Of a stretch of DNA of 64,000 nucleotides, positions 12,401 through 24,019 are shown in pieces. Numbering within the stretch: the stretch's first letter is position 1; the number at the start of each line of letters is the position of its first letter. Source of the DNA: Mytilus trossulus. Its lineage: Eukaryota > Mollusca > Bivalvia > Mytilida > Mytilidae. Where the stretch lies: positions 4,935,001 to 4,999,000 of the forward strand of contig NC_086382.1 in NCBI RefSeq assembly GCF_036588685.1, read 5' to 3'. The translations under genes were made by a program, and so were the position numbers. The notes below the pieces were generated by a model. It had not been told where the DNA came from. It ran no database searches and was given only the letters and a program-made list of their open reading frames with translations.

Positions 12401-13604
12401 ATTTTGATATGCGTTTTTTCATAATTGACAACATCACGACTTCAAATAGTTAGCGGTCAAATCACATGGTGGTCGGTCGTTATCATGTGACTTCGTCACA
12501 AAAATTGTTGAATGTATTTTATTCTTTTATTGACTTGGACTCATTAATACAGTAAATAATCTATTATTAATTTGGCGCTTGATTTCAATGCTTTAATTTG
12601 TGTCAACTATAACCAGATCCGATGTGTTCCATTACAGATCGAACAAAAAAACTTAACTAGATTGCTGTCAAATAAAGACGTAAAAATTTAAGGTCACCAT
12701 GCAATTTATACATCATCTATTGATTTTAATAATTAAATGGCAAGAGTTACTGGAGCGGCCTTATTTCATAATATTAGTGGAGTGAATAGACGAATGAACA
12801 TCAAAAATCCCCCTCCCTGACAAAATGAATGGCATCGACCTAATACTTGTGGTAATGAAATTTGGAACAATGATAAACTCATAGATTTTCTGTTTCTTAT
12901 TTATTAATACGTTTAGGGGCACATCCATGCGTTTGATGTGTTTATGCTTTTTATTTTGCCTATTGATGTTCCGTTTTTAATTTTCCTTAGAGTTCGTTAT
13001 TTTTGTGTTTCCTTTCTATATACAGAACGCATGAACGCTATAATTTATGACCAAAGAATGAATTTTCTGTTTAACAGTTGGAACGTCCCTGCGTTTACTG
13101 CTTCTTGTGCATAGTGGTTTCATCCCAAAAATCTGTGAATAATTTAGGGACTTTCTTTGGAACAATATTGCATCCAGTGAGAACAGTTAATAAAGCACGT
13201 AAGCCGTCTACTTTAAGATTCAAAAAGGTATACAATTTCTATCGTGATTTATTTATAATATGTAAATTATTTGAACATAATCTTTGCATAAATGACTTTT
13301 CTTTAAAAATAAATGTTTTAAGATTGACTCCATTAATGTTCAAAACGAATTTAAAAACAACTTTACAAGTCCACACTTCGGTGTCAATTACCATTTTGTC
13401 AACAATCGTTTTAACTAAATATTTACCAAATGCTTCATTTTACTTGTTAACCTTGCCAGTTACACCCTTTGCATTGACAGGTGATATTTAGACGTTCATT
13501 TGTTTGTTTTGTGAAGTGGTTCACCCCATATTAAAACTTTTCACATGACGTACTGTTCTCTTTATTAAAAGTATGATAAAATTATATGCAAAACATGAAC
13601 ATAA

Positions 13605-13815
13605 AAACATTTCAGCCGCTACAGAATGAACCATATGAAAAACAGTAAAATCACAAAAATACTAAACTCCCAGGAATTCTAAGCGTAAAGTCCCTAATCA
13701 AATGGCAAAATCAAAGGCTCAAACATATCAAACGAATGGACAACATCTAATTCCTAATTGGTACAGGCATTTTCTTATGTAGAAAATGGTGGATTAAACC
13801 TGGTTTTATACAATA
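13605..13815 (+). repeat. Dispersed repeat family D
   Basis: Contains ACTAAACTCCCAGGAATTCT, GTCCCTAATCAAATGGCAAA, CAAACGAATGGACAAC, GGTACAGGCATTTTCTTATG and TGGTGGATTAAACCTGGTTT, in the same order as the 24.8-kb copy. Confidence 0.7.
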
Positions 13816-15349
13816 TGTTAATTGTCTCTAATCAACTGGGTCCATGTTGGAAATCGTCGTATTTTAATTGTAAATAGGAAGTGTATATTACCCATTTCAG
13901 AACGAGTCGAGTGTCAATGTTTAGGTTGAAAATCTATATTAGGAATTTAAACAGAAATATTGTAGGAAGAACGAGGAAGACAGACAAAGGCTTTGGAAGA
14001 AATTTTAACCTTTATGATGGAAACAGAAGAAACAGATTAAGGGTTATAACCATCTCAGTATTTATGGTCATACATTTTGTACTGTCTTTATAATAAACAA
14101 GAGAAATCAAGAAATTCATATTTGTATGATTCATGATAACCGGATATGAAATAATTTGACAAAAACGACAGGTATATTGCAAGTACCAGGGACTGCTGCA
14201 AATTTGGGCGACCAACTGTTTTTTTTGGTTTTTTTTTAATTCGTGTTCAACAATTCTCCTTCTTGAAATGATTCTTATCTTTTCTTTCTATTCTCTTTGT
14301 CCGTCTTTCTTCTACTCATTTTGCCCTCACTCGGTATTAGACAATTCAATATTATTGTGTTTTGTTTTTTGTGTAAATTCATCACTTGATTTTTTATTTA
14401 CAAGTTAACTTATTTAATATCACCTTTTAAATCAAGTTCACATACTGAGATAAGGTAGGGTGTTGGTATATCGCATAATCTCTTATTACCTTCCGAAACA
14501 CATGGAATCAAACCCAGGACATGAAGAGGGATGTGTTACTCAGTAATTTCAGGATCAATCAGTTTTAAAATATAACTCTCCCCATCTCAAGAAGTATATC
14601 ACACAGTTAATAAAACAACAGATGTCCAATTGGATTTTCATTCAATCAATCAACATAATGCATTTCTATATAAATAAGCCTTCATGGCGTACCAAATAAT
14701 AAACACTTCTAACTTTGATGAGTTTTAAAACGTTTAATAAAGTAATAAGAATCGATTCTCTTTATGTACCATATGTTTCGCATTTAACAAATTAAAGCAA
14801 TGTTTACAAACTTTACTTAGTTACTGTTTGACAGATTGTGGCCTTGGTTGAACGTTAACTATGTTGTTTTGAATTTCATGATGTTGTCGTACTATCTTTT
14901 GTAGCAATTGTAATGGCTTAAATAGTGTACGCCATCGTTTAATATTTACAGTTACACCTACATTGATTTGGTCTTTGTATACTTCTATACTACAGAATTT
15001 CGTCTCTAATCATTTAAGATTGCCCTACATTTTTATCATTTTAAAAAGTACACTGTTTGAACATACATTTCTCATGAGGATGAAAGTATAATTTGTAATT
15101 TTGGATATGTTACAGTACTTAATTCGGATAAAAACCTTCAACGACTAATGGATGGCTGACCCCATTTTTGGTGTATGCATCGACCAGCATGAAAACATCT
15201 ACAACAATTACGATAATGCTACAAATTGGCTTGAATCTTTAAAGATAATAGGCTTACACGTCTTTCCTAGGTCCTTGTTCATATTATTTTTGTTGTTTAA
15301 CTTACATTATTTTGACCGTTTGTATTGTCGAATGCATTGAGCTAAATAT

Positions 15350-15545
15350 GTCTTGTCGTGACTTTTCATAGCTTGCTATGCGGTAAGATTTTTGCTCATT
15401 GTTGAATGTCGTGCACATAGCTATAGATGCTGTTTAACTTATGAAAGATACCAGCTTGCAAATAGTGTACACCAGAGGCACCAAATTGCACGTCATTTTT
15501 TAGCTTGTCGATATTTATCTAATTTATAATCATACCACATATTCT
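15350..15545 (+). repeat. Dispersed repeat family B, worn copy
   Basis: TGCTATGCGGTAAGATTTTT and GCTCATTGTTGAATGTCGTG align to the family B core. The flanks have decayed. Confidence 0.5.
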
Positions 15546-16224
15546 TGTTTTGTAAAACTTTTTGGTAAGTCCAGCAAGCCTTTCTTCGGCATAAGGCTTA
15601 TCAGTGGAGCTCAAATTCGTTGTATTTATATTTTTATTTACATTTTTCAGTTAGCCTATTTAATGAAGGAAAATCTAGAAAATAGAATTTGACGCACCAA
15701 ATATATGAGTTTGAACAGTATTGAAAACTTAAATGTTCAAAACAATTAGTCCAAAAGATATCACTAATAGTGTAGAGTATAAATAGTCATGAAAAATGTC
15801 CATATCAAACTACTTTCATTATATCAATGCTACTGCTGATACATTTGTCATTTGCAAAGAAATCAGTTATGTCGCATCGGCATAATTTTTTAAATTCATA
15901 TGCTACTATCATTCCACTTTTGGTTTGATGTTAAATTTCTTTTTTTTTCGAAAATTATCATTATCCAATATCCTTGGGCAACATGATGAACAGATCTAAA
16001 CATTTTTCCCCTATCATGTTTTGAAGTTTCAAGTATTTTGACAAAGAACATCAATGTAGTGACATGGATTTTCAGAGAGGCCGGTGTACAAATAAGGTAA
16101 GAACTGTGACAGCTGTAAAAGCTTAGGACATTTCTACTCGATACAAGATGTTCATGTACAGTACGCATATCATGTTTAAATTGCTTTTAACTAAAAGAAA
16201 GAAATCTTCGATAATTGTTTATGG

Positions 16225-17012
16225 GACAACAGTTATACTTTCCGCTATATAGATGACGTTCTTTCACTAAACAATTCAAAATTTGGTGACTATGTGGAAC
16301 GCATCTATTCCATCGAATTGGAGATAATGGATATTACAGATATATCTTGACTTACATCTAGAAATTGACAATGAGGGTCGGTTGAAAACAAAACTTTTTT
16401 ACGACAAAAGAGATGATTTCAACTTTCCAATTGTGAACTTTCCATTTCTGAGTAGCAACATTCCAGCAGCACCTGCATACGGGGTAAATACCTCCCAATT
16501 GCTACGATATTCCCGTGCTTGCATTTCCTATCATGATTTGATAGATGGTTACTGCTCACAAGGAAGCTATTAAACCAAGAGTTCCAAATGGTGAAGTTGA
16601 AATCATCCCTTCGTAAATTTTACGGACGCCATCACGAGTTGGTTGACCGTTATGGAAGAACCGTTTCACAAATAATATCGGATATGTTCCTTACGTCGTA
16701 ACTACAATCCCCTTCCCTTTCATGAATGTGACCTACCGAATAAGACTATTTACCGGATTTGTAACCACATAAGCAACACGACGGGTGCCACATGTGGAGC
16801 AGGATCTGCTTACCCTTCCGGAGCACATGAGATCCCCCCCTAGTTTTTGGTGGGGTTCGTGTTGTTTATTCTTTAGTTTTCTATGTTGTGTCATGTGTAC
16901 TATTGTTTTTCTGTTTGTCTTTTTCATTTTTAGCCATGGCGTTGTCAGTTTGTTTAAGATTTATGAGTTTGACTGTCCCTTTGGTATCTTTCGTCCCTCT
17001 TTTATAATTTGT
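16225..17012 (+). mobile_element. Dead reverse-transcriptase element with 3' tail
   Basis: About 16,225-16,735 encodes the end of a reverse transcriptase in broken frames. It shows FRYIDDVLSLNN (a YxDD palm motif), then YDKRDDFNFPIVNFPF, NIPAAPAYGV and SQLLRYSRACISYHDL. After a frame change come LLTRKLLNQ and SSLRKFYGRHHELV. Stops after ITDIS and near the SYHDLIDGY block kill it. The longest surviving frame is 63 codons (16,382-16,573). The motif order matches an abundant mussel reverse-transcriptase family; I suspect a Penelope-like element but cannot prove the clade. The tail (16,790-17,012) is family F, found alone at several other sites here. Upstream palm sequence is lost. Confidence 0.7.
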
Positions 17013-18825
17013 GAGATTTGTGAAAAGAACACTTTTAGATAGAAACACTTCCTTGCCATATGTTTAGAATCAGTTATGTCTTATGACTTAATAATTCAAA
17101 ACGATCGAACATCTCATGATGTTATATGTGAAAGTTTGATACTAAAGATGCTCTACTTGGCTGAACGTGACATGACCATACTTATAATAAAAACACGTCA
17201 AAAAATACAATAACTGTACACAAGGTCGTATGAAGAGAAACAAAAATGTGAAAGTATGTTGCTTCTCTAAAGGTAATATGCACTGTTAGAAAAACTAAAA
17301 CTATTAAATCTATCCAATATTTTTGTTTTCAATCGTTCTTTTTGGTTGTTCTTGATATAAATCAATTTCAAATACTAGTACTTTATTTATTTGTTAGGGA
17401 TGATGAGTTGAACATCAACATTAAACTCAATTATCTAATTGCAAAATATGTTGTATGTTCGTATCAAGTAATTTGTATTGTGTGTTTAACAAGGTGCTTC
17501 GTGCATTGATGACAATATCAATATCGTAATGATTTCACGTAGTAAACATTATCCAAATCGAACTCAATATTGCAATTTTGTGTTTAAAAACTGGTTGACA
17601 AAATGTAACATCATAAAGAATTTTACGTTGTTTATTGTGTTTTTTTTTCTTTTTCAATTTCTTCTTTTGGAATTTCATTATCTTGTAGACTTTAAGTTTA
17701 TGATTTGTAAAAAGTAAATATACCAGATAAGAAACAAAATATATAATAGAGTAGTGATCAAACAAAGAGGTTTAAACATTCAAGGTGTGATTTGTATAAG
17801 CATTTTTGTTAATCGGTGTGATAAATTTAGAATATCGGCCTTGATTAATTATGTCGTTCAATATATTTATATTGTTCTTTGACGTCATGCCAAGGTTGTT
17901 TGGTGTTGAGTAATGTTCGTTATAGTTCTAGACATTTTTTTTTGTTATTGGTTTTCTGCGATGTTGATTAAACGTCATGTCAATGTTAAAATTTAAATGT
18001 GTACCTTTATCTATACAGGCAAAATAACCACTTGTAGTAGCATTCGTACAAATACAATTTCATCAGTTAAATGATAATTGAAACATGAGCATATACAATA
18101 CAAAAACTATTCGTTATTGAATACTTAGAAACTAAAAAGTAAGCAACACAGAAAAGTAGTTACCGAAGAGAATCAGTGTGCTCTTGGCAAATTATATTCT
18201 GCATGTAAAAATATGAATTTAAAAATCTTGGCCCCAGATATACGAGACTATATCATGGTGGTCATGATCCATTCTCGGATCCAACAGTCGTTTTCAAGGT
18301 AGTTAAAAACCACGCTCATCAATGCTGGAGGAAGCCTCTATATCCACAGAGAACCACTTAATTATTTTACATGGAACAGACAATTCATATAGCCCAACAT
18401 GTGTTTTGCAGAATATTTATCCAGACAAATTTATCACTTGTGACTATGTTTATATTAAATCTTCACTACACATATGTTACAAAGATAAATATGTTCACAA
18501 TAGAAAAAAAACGGCACGGAATAAATCTCATTATCCTTGCTTCAGCTTAGACACGTAACATATCTGTTTCTACTATTGTTTGTATATGCAGATGGTTAAA
18601 CATCAATGGGAATTGATTGATGTGATATTTAAGCCTAAGATTTTCTGTCAATTCGTGTGTGAAACTGTTTCCAGAAAGAAAAAAATCTCTCAAAAAGTAC
18701 TTTATCTTTGACTGAAGCAGCATCAAAAGCATCAGACGAATAGGTTCGTGCAAGATATTAGTTTTGTTTTATTAGAACGATATAACTATTACGGCAAACC
18801 AATAAGGTATGATTACGAGTATCAT

Positions 18826-19012
18826 AAAGCCGTTAGTTTTCGAGTTTGAATTGTTTTACATTGTCTTATCGGGGTCTTTTATAGATGACTATGCAGTATG
18901 GGCTTTACTCATTGTTGAAGGTCGTAAGGTGACCTATAGTTGTTAATGTTTGTGTCATTTTGGTCTTTTGTTGATAGTTGTCCATTGGCAATCATATCAC
19001 ATCTTTTTTATA
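18826..19012 (+). repeat. Dispersed repeat family B
   Basis: Starts at AAGCCGTTAGTTTTCGAGTT, includes CTATGCAGTATGGGCTTTAC and ends at TTGGCAATCATATCACATC. The first ~60 bases of the 11.6-kb copy are absent. Confidence 0.65.
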
Positions 19013-20319
19013 TATCATGCATGTCATCGGTAACATGGCTGACAAATTAATCCGCATCAAGGTTGTTAATCAGAACGGAATTAACTAATAGCTTGTAAAG
19101 ATATCGGAAGATATTTCTCTGTTCGGACCATTTATGTCACAAATATGTACACAGCAGTATATACCTTTGGATGAAAATTCCTATCATTGTCATCTCCAGC
19201 TTGAAGATACCTTAAAGACAGGGGAAATCTTTCAAGTCTGACATGCGCTCTTACTGGGTTTTATGTTCTTAATATCATGTTATTGAGCAATTTGTTGTCT
19301 CATTGGCAATCATACCACATCTTCTTTTTTATATTCTATTTCTACGATGTATATGACATCGTTTATTTAGACTTCTAAGAAGAAAATGCAACATTTTTTT
19401 CTATGCAATCAGTTTGCTTTTGTTTGGAGGAATTAAGGAAATACATCTTTATAGTCCCTTTGCTTTTGACCCCATATTTTCCTAAAGCACTCCCTACCTA
19501 TCCCAATCCGTCTACCTATTTACTATTGTCCTGTCAAGATCTATTTAATAGCCTCTCATTGCTCGTTTATCACATTCGATTATTTTTAGAATTTAGTCCT
19601 TGACAAACTTATGTCATACAGTATGATAGTTTTGATAATATGTCAAGGTTTAAACAAACATTTAAATGCAATTTCCTGCTGCAACCAAACTGCATTTATA
19701 TCTTTTGTTATAAATGTTGTGCAACGATGAATTGTGTTAATAATTTAAATCAGATTTGAATTTGACGTGTGTTTGTAAAGTACAGTATATCGAATATTCA
19801 ATCATTTCGAATAAGATATGTAACATTTAAATGAATAATTGAAAATAATTCATTCAACAATAGGAAAAATTTAATACTACCCTGTCATGTAATGAACTTC
19901 GCAGACAGACTGAATTATAATTTTAACATGCTAGTTGAAAACAAAGCCGACACAAACTTTAGTCCCCATATTCGGACAATCAATTCTGTTTCCAAGGAGT
20001 GGCGCTTTCGGTGGAGTTAGGGTTGCTCAGCTTTTATTTTTCTATCATGTGTTTTGTGGACTTGTTTGTCCTGTCGTCGTCTTTTGGTTGTTCATTTAAG
20101 CTTTGATGGCATAATTCCGCTTGGTTTTTTTTTCTGAGACTTACGCTTTTTCTATGAAGTATTTAAGATCTAAAACCATTTATACCTGACAACAAATTGG
20201 AATTCTAAGCAACTGTCATACAAGTGAGAGGTATGTCTAGCTTTAAAACAAGGTTCAAAATGCTCGCCAACTTCTTACTCAATTTGATTTTTTTTTTTTT
20301 TTTTTAAATATTTTTGATT

Positions 20320-20395
20320 TTAGCGTCACTGACGAGTCTTGGTTAGACGAAACGCGCGTCTGACGTACAAAATTATAAGCCTGGTAATTTTTAGA
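20320..20395 (+). repeat. Dispersed repeat family E core
   Basis: Core GCGTCACTGACGAGTCTTGG then AGACGAAACGCGCGTCTGAC and AATTATAAGCCTGGTA. Confidence 0.6.
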
Positions 20396-20509
20396 TGTGT
20401 TTGTATTGATTTAGATTTTGCAATTCATTTTAAATTGTAATTTAAACTGCTTTAATTGGACATTACGAATAATAGTACTATGAATAACAATTGTTGAAAG
20501 CTCTGCCAA

Positions 20510-20665
20510 ATAAAGGCAATAGTATTTTATCGCTGTTCAATAGTCATAATTCGATTTAGCTGAGACAAAGCCGGGTCACAAACTAATAATTAGATAAAAG
20601 TGAAAACAGCGAAACAACAGAATCACTGAACTGCTACAAAAACATACGCAAACATACATACATGT
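20510..20665 (-). repeat. Dispersed repeat family C, reversed fragment
   Basis: AATAAAGGCAATAGTATTTT is the reversed family C end, followed by the worn reverse of the FAMILY C middle (GCCGGGTCACAAACTAA). Confidence 0.5.
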
Positions 20666-22039
20666 AGCAACGGACTTAAGAAAATTGAGAAAATACCATA
20701 TTTTCAAAATGGCCAAAAAAGAGTCATTTTATCATATAAGAAAAAACGCCACTAAAAGATACCAAGAAATAAACCACAGATTTGAATGATGGTCGTGTAG
20801 AGCGTCTACAATAAAGATATGGCGGTTCATATATTTTCTTTGTATATCATATATTCAGGTGACCTTCTATTATGACATTTAAGTATTATCAAAGCATGCG
20901 GAAACTTTGAACGTGACATCCCCTGTCTTATGACTAGGATATGTATGTGTCAGCTAGATTAACTTCCGTTAAAACAGTAAAAATGTGTTCATCGTTATAT
21001 TTAGAAAGTTATTATTATATATTTCAAGTGTTTCCTCTCTCATCCATGTTATCACGGAGTTACGATCCAGGGTTCAAGAAAACGGCGGATGTGTGCGCTA
21101 AAAATATTGAAACATTTTGACGATTAAATACAAGAATCAGATTTTTTCTATCTAACGGGATGATACATCATCTGATGGTGTCAAGTCAAGCACTAAAACA
21201 AAAACAAAATTATTGTTTTCAAATATTCAAATAAATACATGTAAATATATTATCATGTATGGGAGTTTATTGCCAAACATCTAATTTTCGCGATCGATTT
21301 ATACACCCGACTTTCGATAGTAGAAACATCACTTCGAAAATAAAGAGGGCGAATGTGAGAAACTCGAGTTTCCTTTCTGTTTATTTATTCAAAAGAAGGC
21401 ATACTGGATAATAAATTGTCTTGAACCTCCGGTGATAATTGGTAATCATAGCACATACCCAATTACAGCCAATCAGCCTGAAATTAGTATTTGCAACTAT
21501 CTCCCCTAAAATATATAAGATACATAATAATATCTCTTTGAATCAATATGTTGCATATAAATGTCTTCATAATAACGACAACGGTCAACACAGGTATTTT
21601 GCAATTAAATTTCCTTAAATTAAAGATGTCTAAAGGCTTACAACAAATATATGACAATGATTAAACAAAATATTGTATAACATTGGCTAAAGCATTGTTT
21701 TTATCGCGATATATGTCTTATTCGGTAGATTTATTAGGTTTTTTTGGGGTTTGTTTGTTGGTTTGTTTGTTGGATTTGTTTTTGTTATTGTTTTTTTGGT
21801 TGTTTGTTTTTTGGGGGAGGGGTTTTTATGCTGTCATATTATGCTGACTATAAGTCATGTTTGGATGACCCCTATCCTTTATTTTCAACTTTATACATTT
21901 TAGTTTTCAAATTGAAGTGCGAATAGGTGGTGTTATCATACATAGCTTTCTATTTAACACTATACAATCTCCTACCAAAAAAAAATGTAATACATATGTT
22001 GAACATTTCAAACAGTTCCAATTATTTAACACATTAAAA

Positions 22040-23410
22040 TTTTTAACTAAAATGTAGTTATACTTTCATTACGCTTATTTGAATCAGGCCATCACAAAAG
22101 CATTTTATAGTCACCCAACTACTAAACTTTCATAGGACAATATGTGTAATCCCAATATTTACATTAATATACATCTGATAGTATATGTTTTTTGGTTTTC
22201 AAATCTATGCAAGTGCGAAAAAGTAGGCTTATCATACAATCTATTTTATTTACGTCTATCAAATATGTATATAAATTTCAAGGTATTTATAGCTTTTATC
22301 TGACATTGAACCTTTATTTGCTTGCGAAATTTGAACGATTTTTAAATAAGTTAATGTATCTTTTATATTCAGATAATAAGCTGTTACATAAAAATCGCTT
22401 AAAAATTAATATGCATTTGGCATTTGAATTCATCTTATCTTTGTCTAAAAATCTCATTTGATATATATATTCGTTTAATTATCAGCTGGTCCTAGACCAC
22501 AATTATTTCGTAGTGCATTTCTTTTTATTTAGAACATAAATAAAAATTTTAAAAAAATCCCACCTGCGCTTTCTCAAAGAAACTTTTACAGTGTGTTGTA
22601 CTACTTTTGGGACAAATAATAGAAAACTTCATCGGCTCTAAATCAAAATATGGATAATTTTAAATCTTTTGACAGCTTCCGAAGTGCTAATTTTTAACCT
22701 TTTTCAGCTGGACCAAATTTCTTATTTCCTTTAAAATTCTAGACCCAAATTTTTTAACAGTATAATTTCACCCCCAACTTGCAATTTGAGGCATTAAACA
22801 TGGAGAAATAAATTTGGAAGGGGTATAAAAATTAATGGCAAGTAACCCACTGTCAACACTAGGGACTATATTAGTGAACAATGAAAATCAGGGGACGACA
22901 ATTGTAGTCTCGGACCAGCTGAGGCAAAAAAAAAACGATTAACACCAATATATTGTTAAAAAAACATTAGAAAGCCTGCATGTACCATGTAAAACATATT
23001 TTCAACTCGTTGACAGATTCCTCCTAAATTATTGAAAATTATATGTATATAATTCTGCTTTGGCGTATATTGGAGTCTGCTCAGACAAAATGCCAATACG
23101 GCAATTTAGAATGTCACATAACCAGGGGTATTGGGTTTCTTATCCCTTGAACAACCTTGTGTGACATAAGACACATAAGGAAATCTTTCCCAAGGTGATC
23201 GAGATTAGATTATTTTTCCTTCTTCTTATTCAATACGAAATTCTCAAAAACAATCACGTTAACAAATTGAGGGAAACTTGGAGGGCGAAGATGATAACAT
23301 CATTCAAAATTCGATGACGGAATTGCTGTCTGAGTCAAGGCGAATGAGATTATGACCAACAGATGTAGGTTTACTTAAGTTTGATATCAGAAATTGCAAG
23401 CAACAGTATT
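22040..23410. repeat. Segmental duplication II, copy 1
   Basis: Collinear with about 24,020-25,620. Shared blocks are CCATCACAAAAGCATTTTA, TTTACATTAATATACA, ATTTATAGCTTT, TTTATTTGCTTGC then GAACGATTTT, GATTAACACCAATA, TGGAGTCTGYTCAGA, AATGTCACATAACCAGGGGT and GGAAATCTTTCCCAAGGTGA. An 89-codon frame here (22,192-22,461) is not kept in the other copy, which argues that it is not coding. Confidence 0.65.
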
Positions 23411-23429
23411 ACATGGATTTTCTCAGAGG

Positions 23430-23592
23430 TTTTTTTTTTACTGGTGTAAAATAACAGAAATACTGATCTCAGAGGAGTTAAATTCAAAACAGAAAGTCCC
23501 TAATCAAATGACAAATTAAAATGATAAAAGACATTAAACGAATGGACAACAACTGTCATATTCCTAACTTGGTGCAGGCATTCTCAAATATT
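23430..23592 (+). repeat. Dispersed repeat family D
   Basis: Includes GTCCCTAATCAAATGACAAA, ACGAATGGACAACAACTGTC and CTTGGTGCAGGCATTCTC. It lies directly after segmental duplication II copy 1. Confidence 0.6.
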
Positions 23593-23885
23593 TCTGTTGC
23601 AGTTCAGTGTTTATGTTGTCCGGTTATTTTCCACGGTTGAATTTGTTCTCTCGGGTTTAGTTTGTAACCCGGATTTTTTTCTCTCTAGCGTAATCAATTA
23701 CTACTTATCAACCATACACTGCTGTTGTCTTCATATGCTGATTTTGTTTCCTAGATATCCTATATCCTTCGTTTTCTACTTAATACATTTTGGTTTTCAA
23801 ATTCAAGCGCAAAAAAGGTGGCGTTCTCCTACATTTCATTCAATTGAACACTATACCATCTACTACGTAACATGTTTTTTCCATT

Positions 23886-23960
23886 AAAATTGAGAATGGA
23901 AATGAGGAATGCGTCAAAGAGACAACAACCCGACTATAGAGCAGACAACAACCGAATATG
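23886..23960 (+). repeat. Dispersed repeat family A, 5' tip
   Basis: TTGAGAATGGAAATGAGGAA then GTCAAAGAGACAACAACCCG, breaking off after about 70 bases. Confidence 0.6.
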
Positions 23961-24019
23961 TTGCCCATTTCGTGCACGTTTGGCCCTAAAGATCGAGTAG
24001 TAAATTCTCTCTCTGGATA

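Larger units (their letters stand above)
9430..12515. repeat. Segmental duplication I, copy 2
   Basis: Collinear with 6490-8950 (see that entry). It is longer because it carries extra DNA at about 9.89-10.69 kb (with a family C piece) and a near-complete family B copy at 11.60-11.85 kb. Shared anchors include CTTTAAATAATTAGTCTG (about 9493), CACCTTCGGGCTTTC (about 11298), AACAAGGTTCTCTGATATGA (about 11980) and CACATGGTGGTCGGTCGTTA (about 12462). Confidence 0.6.
12516..16220. other. Non-coding stretch, decayed repeats
   Basis: Holds reversed family D (about 12,900-13,020), family D (13,605-13,815) and a worn family B copy (15,350-15,545). A 137-codon open frame at 13,078-13,491 starts at TTG, has no recognisable domain and sits in AT-rich DNA; I do not call it a gene. 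Confidence 0.45.
17013..22000. other. Non-coding stretch, decayed repeats
   Basis: Carries family B (18,826-19,012) and its tip (19,291-19,335), a family F tail (20,010-20,125), reversed family D tip (20,213-20,265), family E (20,320-20,395) and reversed family C (20,510-20,665). No credible exon was found; the open frames of 60-80 codons are AT-rich and unlike any protein I know. Confidence 0.45.

Noticed and set aside
13078..13491. 137-codon open frame, + strand
   Set aside because: Starts at TTG, no recognisable domain, no Kozak-type ATG, sits in AT-rich DNA near family D pieces. Random frames of this length are expected in 64 kb.
14490..14560. tRNA-like T-arm phrase (GGGTTTGATTCC on the minus strand)
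   Set aside because: No A box or pairing stems at a fitting distance; a single phrase is not enough for a tRNA or SINE call.
21730..21830. G/T-rich run read as a Cys/Phe/Trp-rich peptide
   Set aside because: Simple-sequence GTTTGTTTG tract; the peptide is an artefact of composition.
22192..22461. 89-codon frame in segmental duplication II
   Set aside because: The collinear copy at 24.1-24.3 kb breaks the frame with indels, so there is no sign of selection on protein.
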